DNA of 64,000 bases from the NCBI GenBank assembly GCA_017993715.1, contig JAGOME010000005.1, forward strand, positions 37,233-101,232. Direction: 5' to 3'. The notes below the pieces were generated by a model, which saw only the letters and a list, made by a program, of their open reading frames with translations, was not told the DNA's origin and searched no databases. Of the stretch, positions 26,827-36,734 are shown one piece after another; within the stretch, counting starts at the first letter, position 1; the number at the start of each line of letters is the position of its first letter. A program made the position numbers and the translations under genes. Source of the stretch: Phycicoccus sp. Its GTDB lineage: Bacteria; Actinomycetota; Actinomycetes; Actinomycetales; Dermatophilaceae.

Positions 26827-27668
26827 TGTCCACCTCGACGGCGCCGACGCCCCTCGACACCGGACGCCTGGTCCCAGGACCGCGCCCGGCCATGTCGTTC
26901 GGACAGCGGCTGTCCGCCGCGATGACCCATCACTGGGCGGTCTATCGCCGGACCTGGCGGGGCACTCTCATCGAGCGCTTCCTCTCCCCGCTGCTGTTTC
27001 TTGGCTCCCTCGGGTTGGGCCTGGGCGCCCTGGTCGACCGCGGTTCGGGCGGGGTGGGCGGGGTGCCTTACCTGCAGTTCGTCGTGCCCGGAATCATCGC
27101 CTATCAGGGCGCCATGCTGGGCTTCGCTGAGTCGGCCTGGCCGGTGCTCGGGTACTTCAAGTGGACCAAGATGTATGCCGCCAAGGCCGCGACGCCCTTG
27201 CACGTGGGCGACATCCTGCTGGGACATGTCGCGGTGCTGGCGTTCCAGGTCGCGGTCGCCACGGCCGTCTTTGTTGCGGTCGCGGCGGTGTTCGGGGCTT
27301 TTGCGTCCTGGTGGATCGTGCTCGCCGTCCCGATCGGGCTGCTGGTCGGGTTGGCCTTTGCCACCCCAATGTTCGCTGTCAGCGCGCGCGTGCAGGACGA
27401 CAGCATCTACGGCATCCTCGGCCGGTTCGTGCTGACCCCCATCCTGCTGTTCTCGGGCACGTTCTTCCCGATCAGTCAGCTGCCGCCCTGGCTCGAACCG
27501 TTGGCCTGGGTGACCCCGCTCTGGCACGGTGTCGTGCTGATGCGCTCGGCCGCTGCCGGGGTCTGGCCGGGGCCGACCGCGTGGCTGCATCTGGCCGCCC
27601 TGCTCATCTTCATCGTCGGCGGCTATCTGTTGGCCCTGCGGGGATTTCGCCGCAGGTTGCGGTCATGA
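26826..27668 (+). CDS. ABC-2 type permease, first subunit
   Basis: A 280-aa ABC-2 (DrrB/NodJ) permease with six membrane helices and the FSGTFFPISQLPPWLEPLAW signature before the fifth helix. It overlaps the ATPase gene by one base and the second permease by four bases (ATGA). The two distinct permeases presumably form a heterodimer with the DrrA-type ATPase. Confidence 0.9.
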   Translation: MSTSTAPTPLDTGRLVPGPRPAMSFGQRLSAAMTHHWAVYRRTWRGTLIERFLSPLLFLGSLGLGLGALVDRGSGGVGGVPYLQFVVPGIIAYQGAMLGFAESAWPVLGYFKWTKMYAAKAATPLHVGDILLGHVAVLAFQVAVATAVFVAVAAVFGAFASWWIVLAVPIGLLVGLAFATPMFAVSARVQDDSIYGILGRFVLTPILLFSGTFFPISQLPPWLEPLAWVTPLWHGVVLMRSAAAGVWPGPTAWLHLAALLIFIVGGYLLALRGFRRRLRS

Positions 27669-28480
27669 GTGCGGTGACGGCGACCCGCAGGTCGCGCTCG
27701 ATTCCGGCTCCTCCCGGCCTGGGGCTGGCTCGCTACGTCGTGCTGCGCAACGCCACGGCATTCCGGCGGGCCTGGCTCCTTCTGCTCAGCGGCGTCGCGG
27801 AGCCGGTCTTTTACCTCTTCTCGCTCGGCGTGGGCCTGGGTGCCCTGATCGGAGATGTCCGCACCGACTCCGGGGCGGAGGTGCCCTATGCCGTGTTCGT
27901 GGCGCCGGCCCTGCTCGCCTCCTCGGCTATGAACGGCGCCATCATGGACGCGACCTACAACGTCTACTTCAAGATGCGGTTCGCCCACCTGTATGACGCC
28001 ATGCTCGCGACTCCGATCCGGCCTCGGGACATCGCTGTGGGCGAGATCGTCTGGTCGCTGCTGCGCGGATCGCTGTACTCGGCGATGTTCCTCGGCATTA
28101 CCGTGGCGACTGGCCTGGTGCCGTCCTGGTGGGCGGTCCTGGCCGTGCCGGCGGCGACCGTGATCGGTCTGGTGTTCGGGGCACTCGGGATGTGTGCAAC
28201 GACGTTCATCCGGTCCTGGCAGGACTTCCAGTACATCACCCTGGCGATTCAGCCGATGTTCTTGTTCTCTGCGACGTTCTTCCCGCTGTCGACGTATCCG
28301 CCAGCGCTGCAATGGGTGGTCCAGGCCACCCCGCTCTATCACGGGGTGGCGCTGGAGCGGGGCTTGATGCTGGGCGAGGTCGGGTGGGGCCTGGTGGGTC
28401 ACGCGGCGTACCTGCTGGTGCTCGGAATCCTCGGGATCGTGGGCACCTCGCGGCGGATCGCGTCGTTGCTCCTGCGCTGA
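27665..28480 (+). CDS. ABC-2 type permease, second subunit
   Basis: A 271-aa NodJ/DrrB-like permease with six helices and the FSATFFPLSTYPPALQWV signature. ATG 27665 overlaps the preceding stop as ATGA; a longer frame from 27161 is a shadow within the first permease gene. Last gene of the three-gene exporter operon. Confidence 0.9.
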   Translation: MSAVTATRRSRSIPAPPGLGLARYVVLRNATAFRRAWLLLLSGVAEPVFYLFSLGVGLGALIGDVRTDSGAEVPYAVFVAPALLASSAMNGAIMDATYNVYFKMRFAHLYDAMLATPIRPRDIAVGEIVWSLLRGSLYSAMFLGITVATGLVPSWWAVLAVPAATVIGLVFGALGMCATTFIRSWQDFQYITLAIQPMFLFSATFFPLSTYPPALQWVVQATPLYHGVALERGLMLGEVGWGLVGHAAYLLVLGILGIVGTSRRIASLLLR

Positions 28481-28565
28481 CCGTTCGACATGTCGGTCGC
28501 GTGGGATCCAGGTCGCGATGGCCGGGCTGCCGATCCTCGGCGTGTCGCATCGGGATGGCCCATCA

Positions 28566-28581
28566 TCGAACGATTGTTCGC
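28566..28581. promoter_or_regulatory. LexA (SOS) box of recA
   Basis: TCGAAC-GATT-GTTCGC matches the actinobacterial LexA palindrome TCGAAC-N4-GTTCGA with one edge difference. It lies about 175 bp upstream of the recA start, directly before a TATGGT -10-like hexamer (28583-28588). recA is thus almost certainly SOS-induced. Confidence 0.85.
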
Positions 28582-28582
28582 C

Positions 28583-28588
28583 TATGGT
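28583..28588 (+). promoter_or_regulatory. Probable -10 box of the SOS promoter of recA (TATGGT)
   Basis: TATGGT sits 2 bp after the LexA box, so LexA binding would block this promoter. It implies a recA leader of about 160 nt. The rest of the 276-bp region upstream of recA shows no gene. Confidence 0.4.
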
Positions 28589-28756
28589 TGTCCACAGGTG
28601 CTCACACCGACTGCCACTCGTCCACAGATCGACGGCGACTGCGGACGGCTGTCGGTGGGGGCTCCTAGCGTCTGACCAGGACATCGCGACGAGACCGACG
28701 GCGATGACCGGTCGCCGGTGGGCGCGTTCACGACGTAATCAGGAAGCAGGTGTCAG

Positions 28757-29833
28757 ATGGCAGCCACGGCCAACGGAGCCGACAAGTCCAAGACCGCAGA
28801 GGTCAAGCTCAAGACGCTTGGAGTTGCTCTCCAGCAGATCGAGAAGCAGCACGGCAAGGGTGCGGTCATGCGTCTGGGCGACGACGTTCGTCCCCCCATC
28901 GAGGTCATCCCGACCGGCTCGATCGCGCTCGATGTGGCCCTCGGGATTGGCGGCCTGCCCCGCGGACGCGTCGTGGAGATCTACGGCCCGGAGTCCTCGG
29001 GTAAGACGACGGTGGCCCTCCACGCGGTCGCCAGCGCCCAGCGGGCCGGTGGCATCGCCGCCTTCATCGACGCCGAGCACGCCCTGGACCCCGAGTACGC
29101 CAAGAAGTTGGGCGTCGACACCGACAACCTCCTAGTCAGCCAGCCCGACACCGGTGAGCAGGCGCTCGAGATCGCGGACATGCTGATCCGCTCCGGCAGC
29201 TTGGACATCATCGTCATCGACTCCGTGGCGGCTCTGGTGCCCCGCGCTGAGATCGAGGGTGAGATGGGGGACAGCCACGTCGGACTTCAGGCACGCCTGA
29301 TGAGCCAGGCGCTGCGCAAGATCACCGGGGCCCTCAACCAGACGGGCACGACCGCGATCTTCATCAACCAGCTCCGCGAGAAGATCGGCGTGATGTTCGG
29401 GTCTCCCGAGACCACGACCGGTGGCAAGGCTCTGAAGTTCTACGCCTCGGTTCGACTGGACGTTCGCCGCATCGAGACCCTCAAGGACGGCTCGGACGCG
29501 GTGGGCAACCGCACTCGGGTCAAGGTCGTCAAAAACAAGGTCTCGCCGCCGTTCAAGCAGGCCGAGTTCGACATCCTCTATGGCCACGGCATCTCCCGCG
29601 AGGGCGGCCTGATCGACATGGGCGTTGACCAGGGGTTCGTGCGCAAGGCCGGCGCTTGGTACACCTACGACGGCGACCAGCTCGGGCAGGGCAAGGAGAA
29701 TGCGCGCAACTTCCTCAAGGACAACCCCGAGCTCGCCGACGAGCTCGAGCGCAAGATCAAGGACAAGCTCGGGATCGGCGTGCGCCCCGCCGACAAGTCC
29801 GCCGAGGTCCCCGAGGTCCCGGTCGACTTCTGA
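28757..29833 (+). CDS. recA: Recombinase RecA
   Basis: DNA strand-exchange protein and LexA coprotease. The 358-aa product has Walker A GPESSGKT at 77-84, Walker [12 protein letters not shown], the MAW-like region, loop 2 with [13 protein letters not shown], and an acidic C-terminus. Length is normal, so no intein is present. ATG 28757 follows an AGGAAGCAGG ribosome-binding sequence. recX follows 28 bp downstream. Confidence 0.98.
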   Translation: MAATANGADKSKTAEVKLKTLGVALQQIEKQHGKGAVMRLGDDVRPPIEVIPTGSIALDVALGIGGLPRGRVVEIYGPESSGKTTVALHAVASAQRAGGIAAFIDAEHALDPEYAKKLGVDTDNLLVSQPDTGEQALEIADMLIRSGSLDIIVIDSVAALVPRAEIEGEMGDSHVGLQARLMSQALRKITGALNQTGTTAIFINQLREKIGVMFGSPETTTGGKALKFYASVRLDVRRIETLKDGSDAVGNRTRVKVVKNKVSPPFKQAEFDILYGHGISREGGLIDMGVDQGFVRKAGAWYTYDGDQLGQGKENARNFLKDNPELADELERKIKDKLGIGVRPADKSAEVPEVPVDF

Positions 29834-29861
29834 CCGAGACCGGCCACCCCTGGACATTGCC

Positions 29862-30536
29862 ATGACGTTCGCCGACCCGTCGCTCCCGCCGCCCTCGTGG
29901 GCTGCGGGAGCGGACGGGGACCCCGCCTCGTCCGGCGATATCCTGCGATCCCACCGCGGCCTGGGGCGGAGTGCGGACCGCCGGCCCCCTTTGGTCGCTG
30001 CCCCGCCCGTTCCGCCCGAACCGGAGGGCGACCCACGCAGCGCAGGACGGGAGCCCGACCCGATCGACTGGGCCCGTCAAATCGTCCTGCGTGCCCTCAC
30101 GGCGGCGCCCCGCTCGCGCGCCCAGCTAGAGGACCTGCTCCGGCGCAAAGACTGTCCCGACCCTGTTGCTGCCACGGTGCTGGACCGGCTCACAGAGGTC
30201 GGTCTCGTTGACGATGCCGCCTACGCGGGGATGCTCGTGCGCTCCCGCCAGGCCGGCCGCGGGCTCGCGCGCCGCGCCCTGGCTCAGGAGCTGCGTCGCA
30301 AGGGGGTCGATGACGACACCGCCCGTGCCGCACTCGATGAGGTCGATCCCGTCGGCGAGGAAGAGCGTGCCCGCGAGTTGGTCGCCAAGAAGCTGCGCAC
30401 CATGACCGGACTTGACCCCAATGTCCAGACCCGTCGGCTGGCCGGCATGCTGGCTCGCAAGGGCTACGCGGCCGACGTCACCCTGCGCGTCGTCCGCGAC
30501 GCGGTGCGAGAGGCCCCAGAGCACGCGCGCGACTGA
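29862..30536 (+). CDS. recX: Regulatory protein RecX
   Basis: Inhibits RecA filament growth. The 224-aa product has an unusual Pro/Ser/Asp-rich N-terminal tail of about 65 residues, then the RecX three-helix repeats (IVLRALTAAPRSRAQLEDLL, LVDDAAYAGMLVRSR, GRGLARRALAQELRRKG and the C-terminal RRLAGMLARKGY). The conserved place directly after recA supports the call. Earlier in-frame starts lie inside recA. Confidence 0.93.
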   Translation: MTFADPSLPPPSWAAGADGDPASSGDILRSHRGLGRSADRRPPLVAAPPVPPEPEGDPRSAGREPDPIDWARQIVLRALTAAPRSRAQLEDLLRRKDCPDPVAATVLDRLTEVGLVDDAAYAGMLVRSRQAGRGLARRALAQELRRKGVDDDTARAALDEVDPVGEEERARELVAKKLRTMTGLDPNVQTRRLAGMLARKGYAADVTLRVVRDAVREAPEHARD

Positions 30537-30539
30537 CGC

Positions 30540-30557
30540 CACCCTCGTCTGAGGGTG
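30540..30557. terminator. Hairpin between recX and the convergent sulP
   Basis: CACCCTC (30540-30546) pairs with GAGGGTG (30551-30557) around a 4-nt loop, just after the recX stop. It may serve both strands. Confidence 0.5.
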
Positions 30558-30598
30558 CTTGGCGGGTTAGGGCCGCAGACAACGATCTGCGCTCCAGG

Positions 30599-32395
30599 TC
30601 ACTCAGGATGGTGATGATCCCGGGCAACATGCCGTCGGGCGTGCGCGATCGCCGTTGGGGTGTGAGCAAACACGTGTCGCTGCGCCAGCAACTCATCGAG
30701 CACTCCGGTTGCCCGCAGCGGTCGTTCGTGCTGGGGCTGCATGCCAGACAGCAGGACGGTGACTCCCCGCCCGCGCAGGTCGTGGATCGTCTCGGTGAGC
30801 ACGGCCGCACCAGTCGCATCCAGGGTGCTGAGCCGGGACAGTCGCAAGATGACCACCTTGACCTGGTCGACCTGCGCCAGGGCCATGAGGGCGGCGTGGG
30901 CCGCACCGAAGAACAGCGGCCCATCCAAGCGGTAGGCCACGATATTGGCGTCGAGCAAGGTGTGCTCGAGATCTCCGGGGCTCGTGCTGTCACCCCCGGA
31001 GCTCGAGTTCTCACCTCCGGAGTCGGTGCGACCCAACGTCCCTGGACCCGCGGTCCCATCCTCGCGGATAGCGTCCTCCAGGGTCGTCTCGTGCAGTTGG
31101 CTCGTCATGGCCAGATGGCGCAAGGCCAACGCGCCGGCGGTCAACATGCCGAGGATGACGGCGGTGGCCAGATCCAGGGCGACCGTGGCCACGAAGGTCA
31201 AGGTGAGGACGAGGGCGTCGCTGCGGCCAGATCGGACCAGGCGGCGGATCGTGTGCGTCTCGACCATCCGGATGGCTGTGGCGAGCAGGACTCCGGCCAG
31301 GGCCGCAATGGGCACCAGGGCGACGACACCCCCGAGGGCAAGGACGACGGCCAGGAGGGCCGCCGCATGAACGACGGCGGCCAGCCGCGAGCGAGCGCCA
31401 GTGCGCACGTTCACCGCAGTGCGGGCGATGGCGGCAGTCGCGGGCAGGCCGCCGAAAAGGGGGCTGGCGAGGTTGGCCAGCCCCTGGCCGAACAGTTCGC
31501 GATCCGGATCGTGGCGGTCGGACACGCTCATGGCGTCGGCGACGGTCGCCGACAGCAGGCTCTCCAGGGCTGCGAGCGCCGCGACGGCGAACGCCGGCGC
31601 CGCGAGGGTGCGCAGGTCGGCCCAGGAGGCCTCGGGCAACCTCGGGGCGGGCAAAGAGGTCGGCAGCGCGCCCACCTGGGTCACCTGGATGTGGGCCGTG
31701 ACCGCCACGATGGTCGCTGCGGCGACGGCGATCAGGGCCACAGGGATCGCGGGCCGGACCCGCACGAGCAGGATCATGGCGGCGACGGCCAAGGCGAGCA
31801 GGACCGGCGCCAACTGGGGGGCCTGGACCCACGCGGCCACGGCTCGCCCGGCCACGACGACGACCTGCTCGCCGTCAGCGGGCACTCCGAGGGCGGCCGG
31901 GATTTGCTGCAGGCCGATGATGACGGCGATGCCCAGGGTGAAGCCTTCGATGACCGGGAGCGGGATGTAGCGCACATAACGACCCGCCCCGGCCAGCGCC
32001 ATGAGCACGAGGATCAGCCCGGCCATCAGGCCGACCACGACGACTCCTCGGGTCCCAAACTGCGCCACGATGGGCACCAGAACCACGGTCATGGCGCCGG
32101 TCGGACCGGAGACCTGGACTGGGCTGCCACCGAAGAGGGCCGCGACCGTGCCGGCGACCACGGCCGTGACCAGTCCCGCTGTCGCGCCGACACCTGAGGT
32201 GATGCCGAACGCCAGGGCGAGCGGCAGAGCCACGATGCCCACCGTCAGTCCAGCGAGGACGTCCTGTCGTGGGGTGTGGCCCATCGCGCGCAGGTCGGCA
32301 GCTCGAGGCAACACCGCCCGCAGCCGTCGACTTAGCCACGAGGTGAATGCCGTAAGCGCCGAACCGAACGGGGATGCCTGAGGGGGGGTGCTCAC
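30599..32395 (-). CDS. SulP family anion transporter with STAS domain
   Basis: A 598-aa SLC26/SulP protein. About 12 membrane segments carry the family motifs (GLTVGIVALPLALAFGITSG near residue 50, SGPTGAMTV, IEGFTLGIAV). A Ser/Gly-rich linker (about 440-475) leads to a C-terminal STAS domain with LSTLDATGAAVL, which lacks the Ser phosphorylated in SpoIIAA. The substrate could be sulfate, bicarbonate or another anion; no neighbour settles it. The start is GTG. Confidence 0.92.
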   Translation of the reverse strand: MSTPPQASPFGSALTAFTSWLSRRLRAVLPRAADLRAMGHTPRQDVLAGLTVGIVALPLALAFGITSGVGATAGLVTAVVAGTVAALFGGSPVQVSGPTGAMTVVLVPIVAQFGTRGVVVVGLMAGLILVLMALAGAGRYVRYIPLPVIEGFTLGIAVIIGLQQIPAALGVPADGEQVVVVAGRAVAAWVQAPQLAPVLLALAVAAMILLVRVRPAIPVALIAVAAATIVAVTAHIQVTQVGALPTSLPAPRLPEASWADLRTLAAPAFAVAALAALESLLSATVADAMSVSDRHDPDRELFGQGLANLASPLFGGLPATAAIARTAVNVRTGARSRLAAVVHAAALLAVVLALGGVVALVPIAALAGVLLATAIRMVETHTIRRLVRSGRSDALVLTLTFVATVALDLATAVILGMLTAGALALRHLAMTSQLHETTLEDAIREDGTAGPGTLGRTDSGGENSSSGGDSTSPGDLEHTLLDANIVAYRLDGPLFFGAAHAALMALAQVDQVKVVILRLSRLSTLDATGAAVLTETIHDLRGRGVTVLLSGMQPQHERPLRATGVLDELLAQRHVFAHTPTAIAHARRHVARDHHHPE

Positions 32396-32523
32396 GGCAA
32401 TTCGGTGGCAGGGGAGTTCACGACCGAAGTATGGGCCGGAACAGGTCGCGACCGCGCGAACGATCCAAAACGAGACTGCCGGCGGTGGGAGTCGCTCGCC
32501 GAACGGCGCTCAGGGCCTGAATG

Positions 32524-32566
32524 ACGCTGCGCGCACCCCGTGACGGTCCCGGGATGCGCGCAGCGT
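32524..32566 (-). terminator. Terminator hairpin after yccF
   Basis: Arms 32524-32535 and 32555-32566 are a perfect 12-bp inverted repeat (core CGCTGCGCGCA), and an inner CCC/GGG pair shortens the loop. It lies 15 nt past the yccF stop. Confidence 0.75.
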
Positions 32567-32580
32567 GTGGGCTGACAGGA

Positions 32581-33027
32581 TCAGTACTGCCGCGGGCTCG
32601 CCGGGGCCGGATACCTCGGTGCGGCATACACCAAGTGCATGCCCGCCGTCACTTGATCGGTGGGGACGATGTCCTTGCCGTAGGGCATGAGGGACACGGG
32701 GATCATCTTGAGGTTGGCGATGGCCAGCGGGATCCCGATGATCGTGATGGCCTGGGCGACGGCGGTGACCACGTGGCCGAGGGCGATCCACCAGCCAGCA
32801 AGGACAATCCAGACGATGTTGAGGATCAGCGCGCCACCGCCAGCACCGGGCTTGTCGACGATGGTGCGACCGAAGGGCCACAGGGCGTAGCTCCCCATCC
32901 GGAACGCCGCGACTCCAAGCGGGATCGTGACGATGAGAATGCAGAAGAGCACACCAGCGGCGAAGTAGCCGAGGGCGAGCCAAAAGCCGCCGAAGACCAG
33001 CCAAATGATGTTGAGCAGGGTGCGCAC
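32581..33027 (-). CDS. YccF domain membrane protein
   Basis: A 148-aa protein with two YccF repeats: LLNIIWLVFGGFWLALGY and LILNIVWIVLAGWWIALGH, each followed by an IPLG/IPLA helix and the WPFGR and MPYGKD turns. YccF proteins are inner-membrane proteins of unknown function. The GTG at 33027 was chosen because the first repeat starts immediately after it; the frame upstream lacks homology. It is divergent from miaB. Confidence 0.85.
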   Translation of the reverse strand: MRTLLNIIWLVFGGFWLALGYFAAGVLFCILIVTIPLGVAAFRMGSYALWPFGRTIVDKPGAGGGALILNIVWIVLAGWWIALGHVVTAVAQAITIIGIPLAIANLKMIPVSLMPYGKDIVPTDQVTAGMHLVYAAPRYPAPASPRQY

Positions 33028-33210
33028 AGGGGGACCTGGGCCTTTCGTGAATGGAGCGGCAGATGCCGACACCTCATTGAACTCCCTGGGGCCGCTCCCA
33101 TGTTCCGGTTTGAGCGTCAGGGACGACCCCGACCAGGCCCGGAGTGCCGGTGCTGTGGCTGGCGCCGGGCCCCTCGCCGACGAGATTCCAGGGCCCGCGC
33201 GCGGGCGGCA

Positions 33211-33216
33211 TACCCT
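33211..33216 (+). promoter_or_regulatory. -10 box for miaB (TACCCT)
   Basis: TACCCT ends 9 nt before ATG 33226, within a copy of the octamer CGGCATAC. The very short or absent leader suggests leaderless translation. Confidence 0.4.
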
Positions 33217-33225
33217 TAACGGGTT

Positions 33226-34773
33226 ATGTCGACACATCCCCGCCTGTACGACGTGCGTACCCACGGTTGTCAGATGAACGTTCACGATTCCGAGCGCCTT
33301 GCCGGACTGCTTGAGACCGCTGGCTACGTGGACATTGCCAGCATCCCCGCCGCCCAGCGGCCCGAGGTCGCGGACGTCGTGGTTTTCAACACCTGCGCCG
33401 TGCGCGAGAACGCTGACAACAAGCTCTACGGCAATCTGGGTCAACTGCGTCCTGCCAAAACCGCCAACCCGGACCTACAGATCGCCGTTGGTGGCTGCAT
33501 GGCCCAAAAAGACCGCGACACGATCGTCAAGCGGGCCCCATGGGTCGACGTCGTGTTCGGGACGCACAACATCGGCTCCCTCCCTGCCCTGCTGGACCGG
33601 GCCCGGCACAACAAGCGGGCCGAGGTCGAGATCCTGGAGTCTTTGGAGACCTTCCCGTCCACCTTGCCAACTCGGCGCGACAGCGCGTATGCCGCGTGGG
33701 TGTCAATCTCGGTGGGCTGCAACAACACCTGCACGTTCTGCATCGTGCCCAGTTTGCGCGGCAAGGAGCAGGACCGACGTCCCGGCGACATCCTCGCCGA
33801 GGTACAGGCCTTGGTCGACCAGGGCGTGGTCGAGGTGACTCTGCTCGGTCAGAACGTCAACACCTACGGGGTCGAGTTCGGCGACAAGCAGGCGTTCGGC
33901 AAGCTCCTGCGCGCCTGCGGCGAGATCGAGGGGCTGCGGCGGGTGCGGTTCACCAGCCCGCACCCGGCGGCATTCACCGATGACGTCATCGACGTCATGG
34001 CGGCCACGCCCAACGTCATGCCATCACTGCACATGCCCCTGCAATCCGGCTCCGATCGGGTCCTGCGGGCGATGCGTCGGTCGTACCGCAGCGAGCGCTT
34101 CCTGCGGATCATCGACACCGTGCGCGAGCGCATTCCGCAGGCCGCCATCACCACCGACATCATCGTCGGTTTCCCCGGCGAGACCGATGCCGACTTCGAC
34201 GAGACCCTGCGGGTGGTCGAGCGAGCCCGGTTCAGCAGCGCCTTTACGTTCCAGTACTCCATTCGGGCTGGGACCCCGGCGGCAACCATGGCGGATCAGA
34301 TCCCCAAGGCCGTTGTCCAAGAACGGTTTGATCGCCTCATTGCGCTGCAGGACGAGATCTCCTGGAGGGAGAACCGTGCTCTGGAGGGCACGGATGTCGA
34401 GGTCCTCGTCGCTCCCTTCGAAGGCCGCAAGGACGGCGAGACGGCCCGCCTCTCCGGTCGGGCCCAAGACAACCGCCTCGTGCACTTCAGCGTCCCACCG
34501 GGCGCGCAGCGGCCCCGACCTGGGGACCTCGTCACCGTCGGCGTCACCTATGGGGCCCCACATCACCTCGTGGCCGACGGCCCGCTGGCCGGTGGCGCCT
34601 ATGTCGTCGTGCCGACGGCCGGAGGCCAGGCCTGGGAGCGGCTGCAGGATGCGGCCGTGCCCGGCAAGCCCGCCGTGAGCCCGGGGGCACCAGTCACACT
34701 GGGAATGCCGCGAGTCGGCGCCCCGCAGGTCGAGGACGGACAGGCAGCTTCACCTGCCTGCCACTCGTCCTGA
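33226..34773 (+). CDS. miaB: tRNA-2-methylthio-N6-dimethylallyladenosine synthase
   Basis: Radical-SAM methylthiotransferase acting on A37 of tRNAs already prenylated by MiaA (encoded at 35802). The 515-aa product has the N-terminal Cys ([12 protein letters not shown]), [16 protein letters not shown], the SAM triad Cys165/Cys169/Cys172 in GCNNTCTFC and a C-terminal TRAM domain. A tail of about 40 residues follows the TRAM domain and looks disordered. Confidence 0.96.
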   Translation: MSTHPRLYDVRTHGCQMNVHDSERLAGLLETAGYVDIASIPAAQRPEVADVVVFNTCAVRENADNKLYGNLGQLRPAKTANPDLQIAVGGCMAQKDRDTIVKRAPWVDVVFGTHNIGSLPALLDRARHNKRAEVEILESLETFPSTLPTRRDSAYAAWVSISVGCNNTCTFCIVPSLRGKEQDRRPGDILAEVQALVDQGVVEVTLLGQNVNTYGVEFGDKQAFGKLLRACGEIEGLRRVRFTSPHPAAFTDDVIDVMAATPNVMPSLHMPLQSGSDRVLRAMRRSYRSERFLRIIDTVRERIPQAAITTDIIVGFPGETDADFDETLRVVERARFSSAFTFQYSIRAGTPAATMADQIPKAVVQERFDRLIALQDEISWRENRALEGTDVEVLVAPFEGRKDGETARLSGRAQDNRLVHFSVPPGAQRPRPGDLVTVGVTYGAPHHLVADGPLAGGAYVVVPTAGGQAWERLQDAAVPGKPAVSPGAPVTLGMPRVGAPQVEDGQAASPACHSS

Positions 34774-34802
34774 TCGTCGGCCTGACGCGATCGGGAGACG
34801 CG

Positions 34803-34840
34803 AAAGCCCCCAAGCCGCGATCAGGCGGCTCGGGGGCTTT
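34803..34840. terminator. Strong bidirectional terminator between miaB and a small antitoxin-like gene
   Basis: Arms 34803-34817 and 34826-34840 pair over 15 bases with one mismatch (AAAGCCCCC paired with GGGGGCTTT at the base), loop 8 nt. The A- and T-flanks make it work in both directions for the convergent genes. Confidence 0.85.
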
Positions 34841-34858
34841 GGTCGCGTGAGCGCGTGG

Positions 34859-35041
34859 TCACTCGCCGATCTGGCCGTCGGCGAGGGACTTGCCCTGCTC
34901 AACCATGTCGGCGGAGATGCCCTTGGACTCGGCGAGCTCGCCGGCCTTGTCGAGGGCCTGGTCGGAGTACTCCTCGACCTGGTCCTTGTGCTCGTCGAGG
35001 AGCTCGCCGACCTTGGCCTTGGCGTCGTCCAGGAAACCCAT
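34859..35041 (-). CDS. Small MT0933/Rv0909-type antitoxin family protein
   Basis: A 60-aa charged helical protein (MGFLDDAKAKVGELLDEH start, ADGQIGE end) resembling the small MT0933/Rv0909-like antitoxin family common in actinobacteria; CsbD-like stress proteins have similar composition. An AAAGGA ribosome-binding sequence lies 8 nt upstream. No toxin gene is adjacent, so an orphan or non-antitoxin role is likely. Confidence 0.7.
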   Translation of the reverse strand: MGFLDDAKAKVGELLDEHKDQVEEYSDQALDKAGELAESKGISADMVEQGKSLADGQIGE

Positions 35042-35196
35042 GGTGTTGTCCTTTGTGCGTGGTGAGGCGTCCGGCCAGGTGGCCGGCCAGGACTACTGTC
35101 GCATTTGGCGCGGTCAACGGGCGACACCCGTCCGCTGGGAACCGGCTGTGAGTTGCGGTGTCCGGCCGCTCCAGACACGGATGACACAATCTGGGC

Positions 35197-35805
35197 ATGC
35201 CGACGATCCGCCCGGTGGTCATCACCGGTGAGCCAGTCCTGCACCGCCGCGCCGCGCCGGTCACCGTCATTGATGACGAGATTCGCGAGATCGTGCAGGA
35301 CATGTTCGTCACGATGGACGCGGCCCGGGGCGTCGGCCTGGCCGCCCCCCAGATCGGCGTCGGCCTGCGCATCTTTACGTGGCAGCTCGGCAACAAGGAC
35401 GGCATTCCCTCCCGCGGAGTGGTCATCAACCCCTACGTCACGGCTGCCAAACCTCCCGTCGGGGACCCCGACCCGCATGACGAGACCGAGGGCTGTCTCT
35501 CGGTGCCTGGGGAGTCGTTTCCCCTGAAGCGGGGCCTGACGGCGGTCTTGACCGGACTTGACATCGAGGGCAACGAGCTGCGCTACGAGGCCTCGGGATG
35601 GTTCGCCCGGATGTTGCAGCACGAGTACGACCACCTCAACGGCTTCCTCTACGTCGACCGGCTCGAAGGCAAGTGGGCGCGCAAGGCCAAGAAGGCCGTC
35701 AAGGCGCAGGGCTGGGGCGTCCCCGGGCTCACGTGGCAACCCGGTGAGGACCAGGATCCCTTCGGTCACGACGACGAGACTGCTGAGGAGGAGCTCGCCG
35801 AGTGA
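35197..35805 (+). CDS. def: Peptide deformylase
   Basis: Removes the N-formyl group from nascent proteins, metal-dependent. The 202-aa product has all three motifs: GVGLAAPQIG (45-54), EGCLSVP (98-104) and HEYDHLNG (142-149). The C-terminal 45 residues are an acidic extension. The stop overlaps the miaA start (GTGA), so the two are coupled. Confidence 0.96.
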   Translation: MPTIRPVVITGEPVLHRRAAPVTVIDDEIREIVQDMFVTMDAARGVGLAAPQIGVGLRIFTWQLGNKDGIPSRGVVINPYVTAAKPPVGDPDPHDETEGCLSVPGESFPLKRGLTAVLTGLDIEGNELRYEASGWFARMLQHEYDHLNGFLYVDRLEGKWARKAKKAVKAQGWGVPGLTWQPGEDQDPFGHDDETAEEELAE

Positions 35806-36734
35806 GTGAGCGCCCTCTCGTTCTCGCGGTCGTCGGGGCGACGGGCACGGGGAAGTCCGACCTCGGGGTGCGGCTTGCTCTCGACCTCGAGGGCGAGGTC
35901 GTCAACGCCGACGCGATGCAGCTGTATCGCGGGATGGATATCGGCACCGCCAAGCTCACGGTCGAGCAACGGCGAGGCGTGGCGCATCACCAGCTCGACG
36001 TCCTCGATATCCGCGATGAGGCCAGTGTGGCCGGCTATCAGCAGGCGGCAAGGGCAGCGATCGCCGACATTCAGGCGCGGGGGCGACACCCGATCCTCGT
36101 GGGAGGCAGCGGCCTCTACCTGCGGGCCGCCCTCGATCGACTCGACATCCCCCCGACCGACCCCCTGGTGCGAGCCACGTGGGAGGAGTACGCGCATCGC
36201 CATGGGCCCCAGGCAGCCTTCGCCGTCCTCGCCGACCGCGATCCGGTCGCGGCGCAAGCGATTGAGCCGGGCAACGTCCGTCGGATCGTGCGGGCCCTGG
36301 AAGTCATCGAGCTGACCGGGCGTCCGTTCTCGGCGACCATGCCGTCCCGCGAGTTCATCCAACCCTCGCTGATGATCGGCTTGACCGTGCCGCGTCCCGC
36401 GTTGGATGCCCGCCTGGCCACGCGGGTCGAGCAGATGTGGGTGGCCGGGCTCCTCGAGGAGGTTCGGAGCTTGTCCGGCCTTGGGCTGCGTGATGGCCGG
36501 ACCAGTTCGCGCGCCTTGGGCTATGCCCAGGCGCTCGCCGAACTCGATGGCGCGATGACGACGAGCCAGGCCCAGGAGGCCACCATCACCGCGACCCGGC
36601 GGTTCGTCCGCCGGCAGGAATCGTGGTTCCGCCCGGACTCACGCATCGCGTGGCTGGGGGCCCAGGGCGATCCCACGGCAAGCGCGTTGGCCCTGGCCCG
36701 GGCAGCGATCGCGGAGAATGTCCGGTATGACTGA
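35802..36734 (+). CDS. miaA: tRNA dimethylallyltransferase
   Basis: Adds the dimethylallyl group to A37 of tRNAs, the substrate of MiaB. The 310-aa product has the P-loop GATGTGKS (12-19), DAMQLYRGMDIGTAK, HHQLDV, GGSGLYLRA and the late TRRFVRRQESWFR. GTG 35802 overlaps the def stop; the 3' end overlaps the dapF start by 8 nt. def-miaA-dapF behave as one operon. Confidence 0.95.
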   Translation: MSERPLVLAVVGATGTGKSDLGVRLALDLEGEVVNADAMQLYRGMDIGTAKLTVEQRRGVAHHQLDVLDIRDEASVAGYQQAARAAIADIQARGRHPILVGGSGLYLRAALDRLDIPPTDPLVRATWEEYAHRHGPQAAFAVLADRDPVAAQAIEPGNVRRIVRALEVIELTGRPFSATMPSREFIQPSLMIGLTVPRPALDARLATRVEQMWVAGLLEEVRSLSGLGLRDGRTSSRALGYAQALAELDGAMTTSQAQEATITATRRFVRRQESWFRPDSRIAWLGAQGDPTASALALARAAIAENVRYD

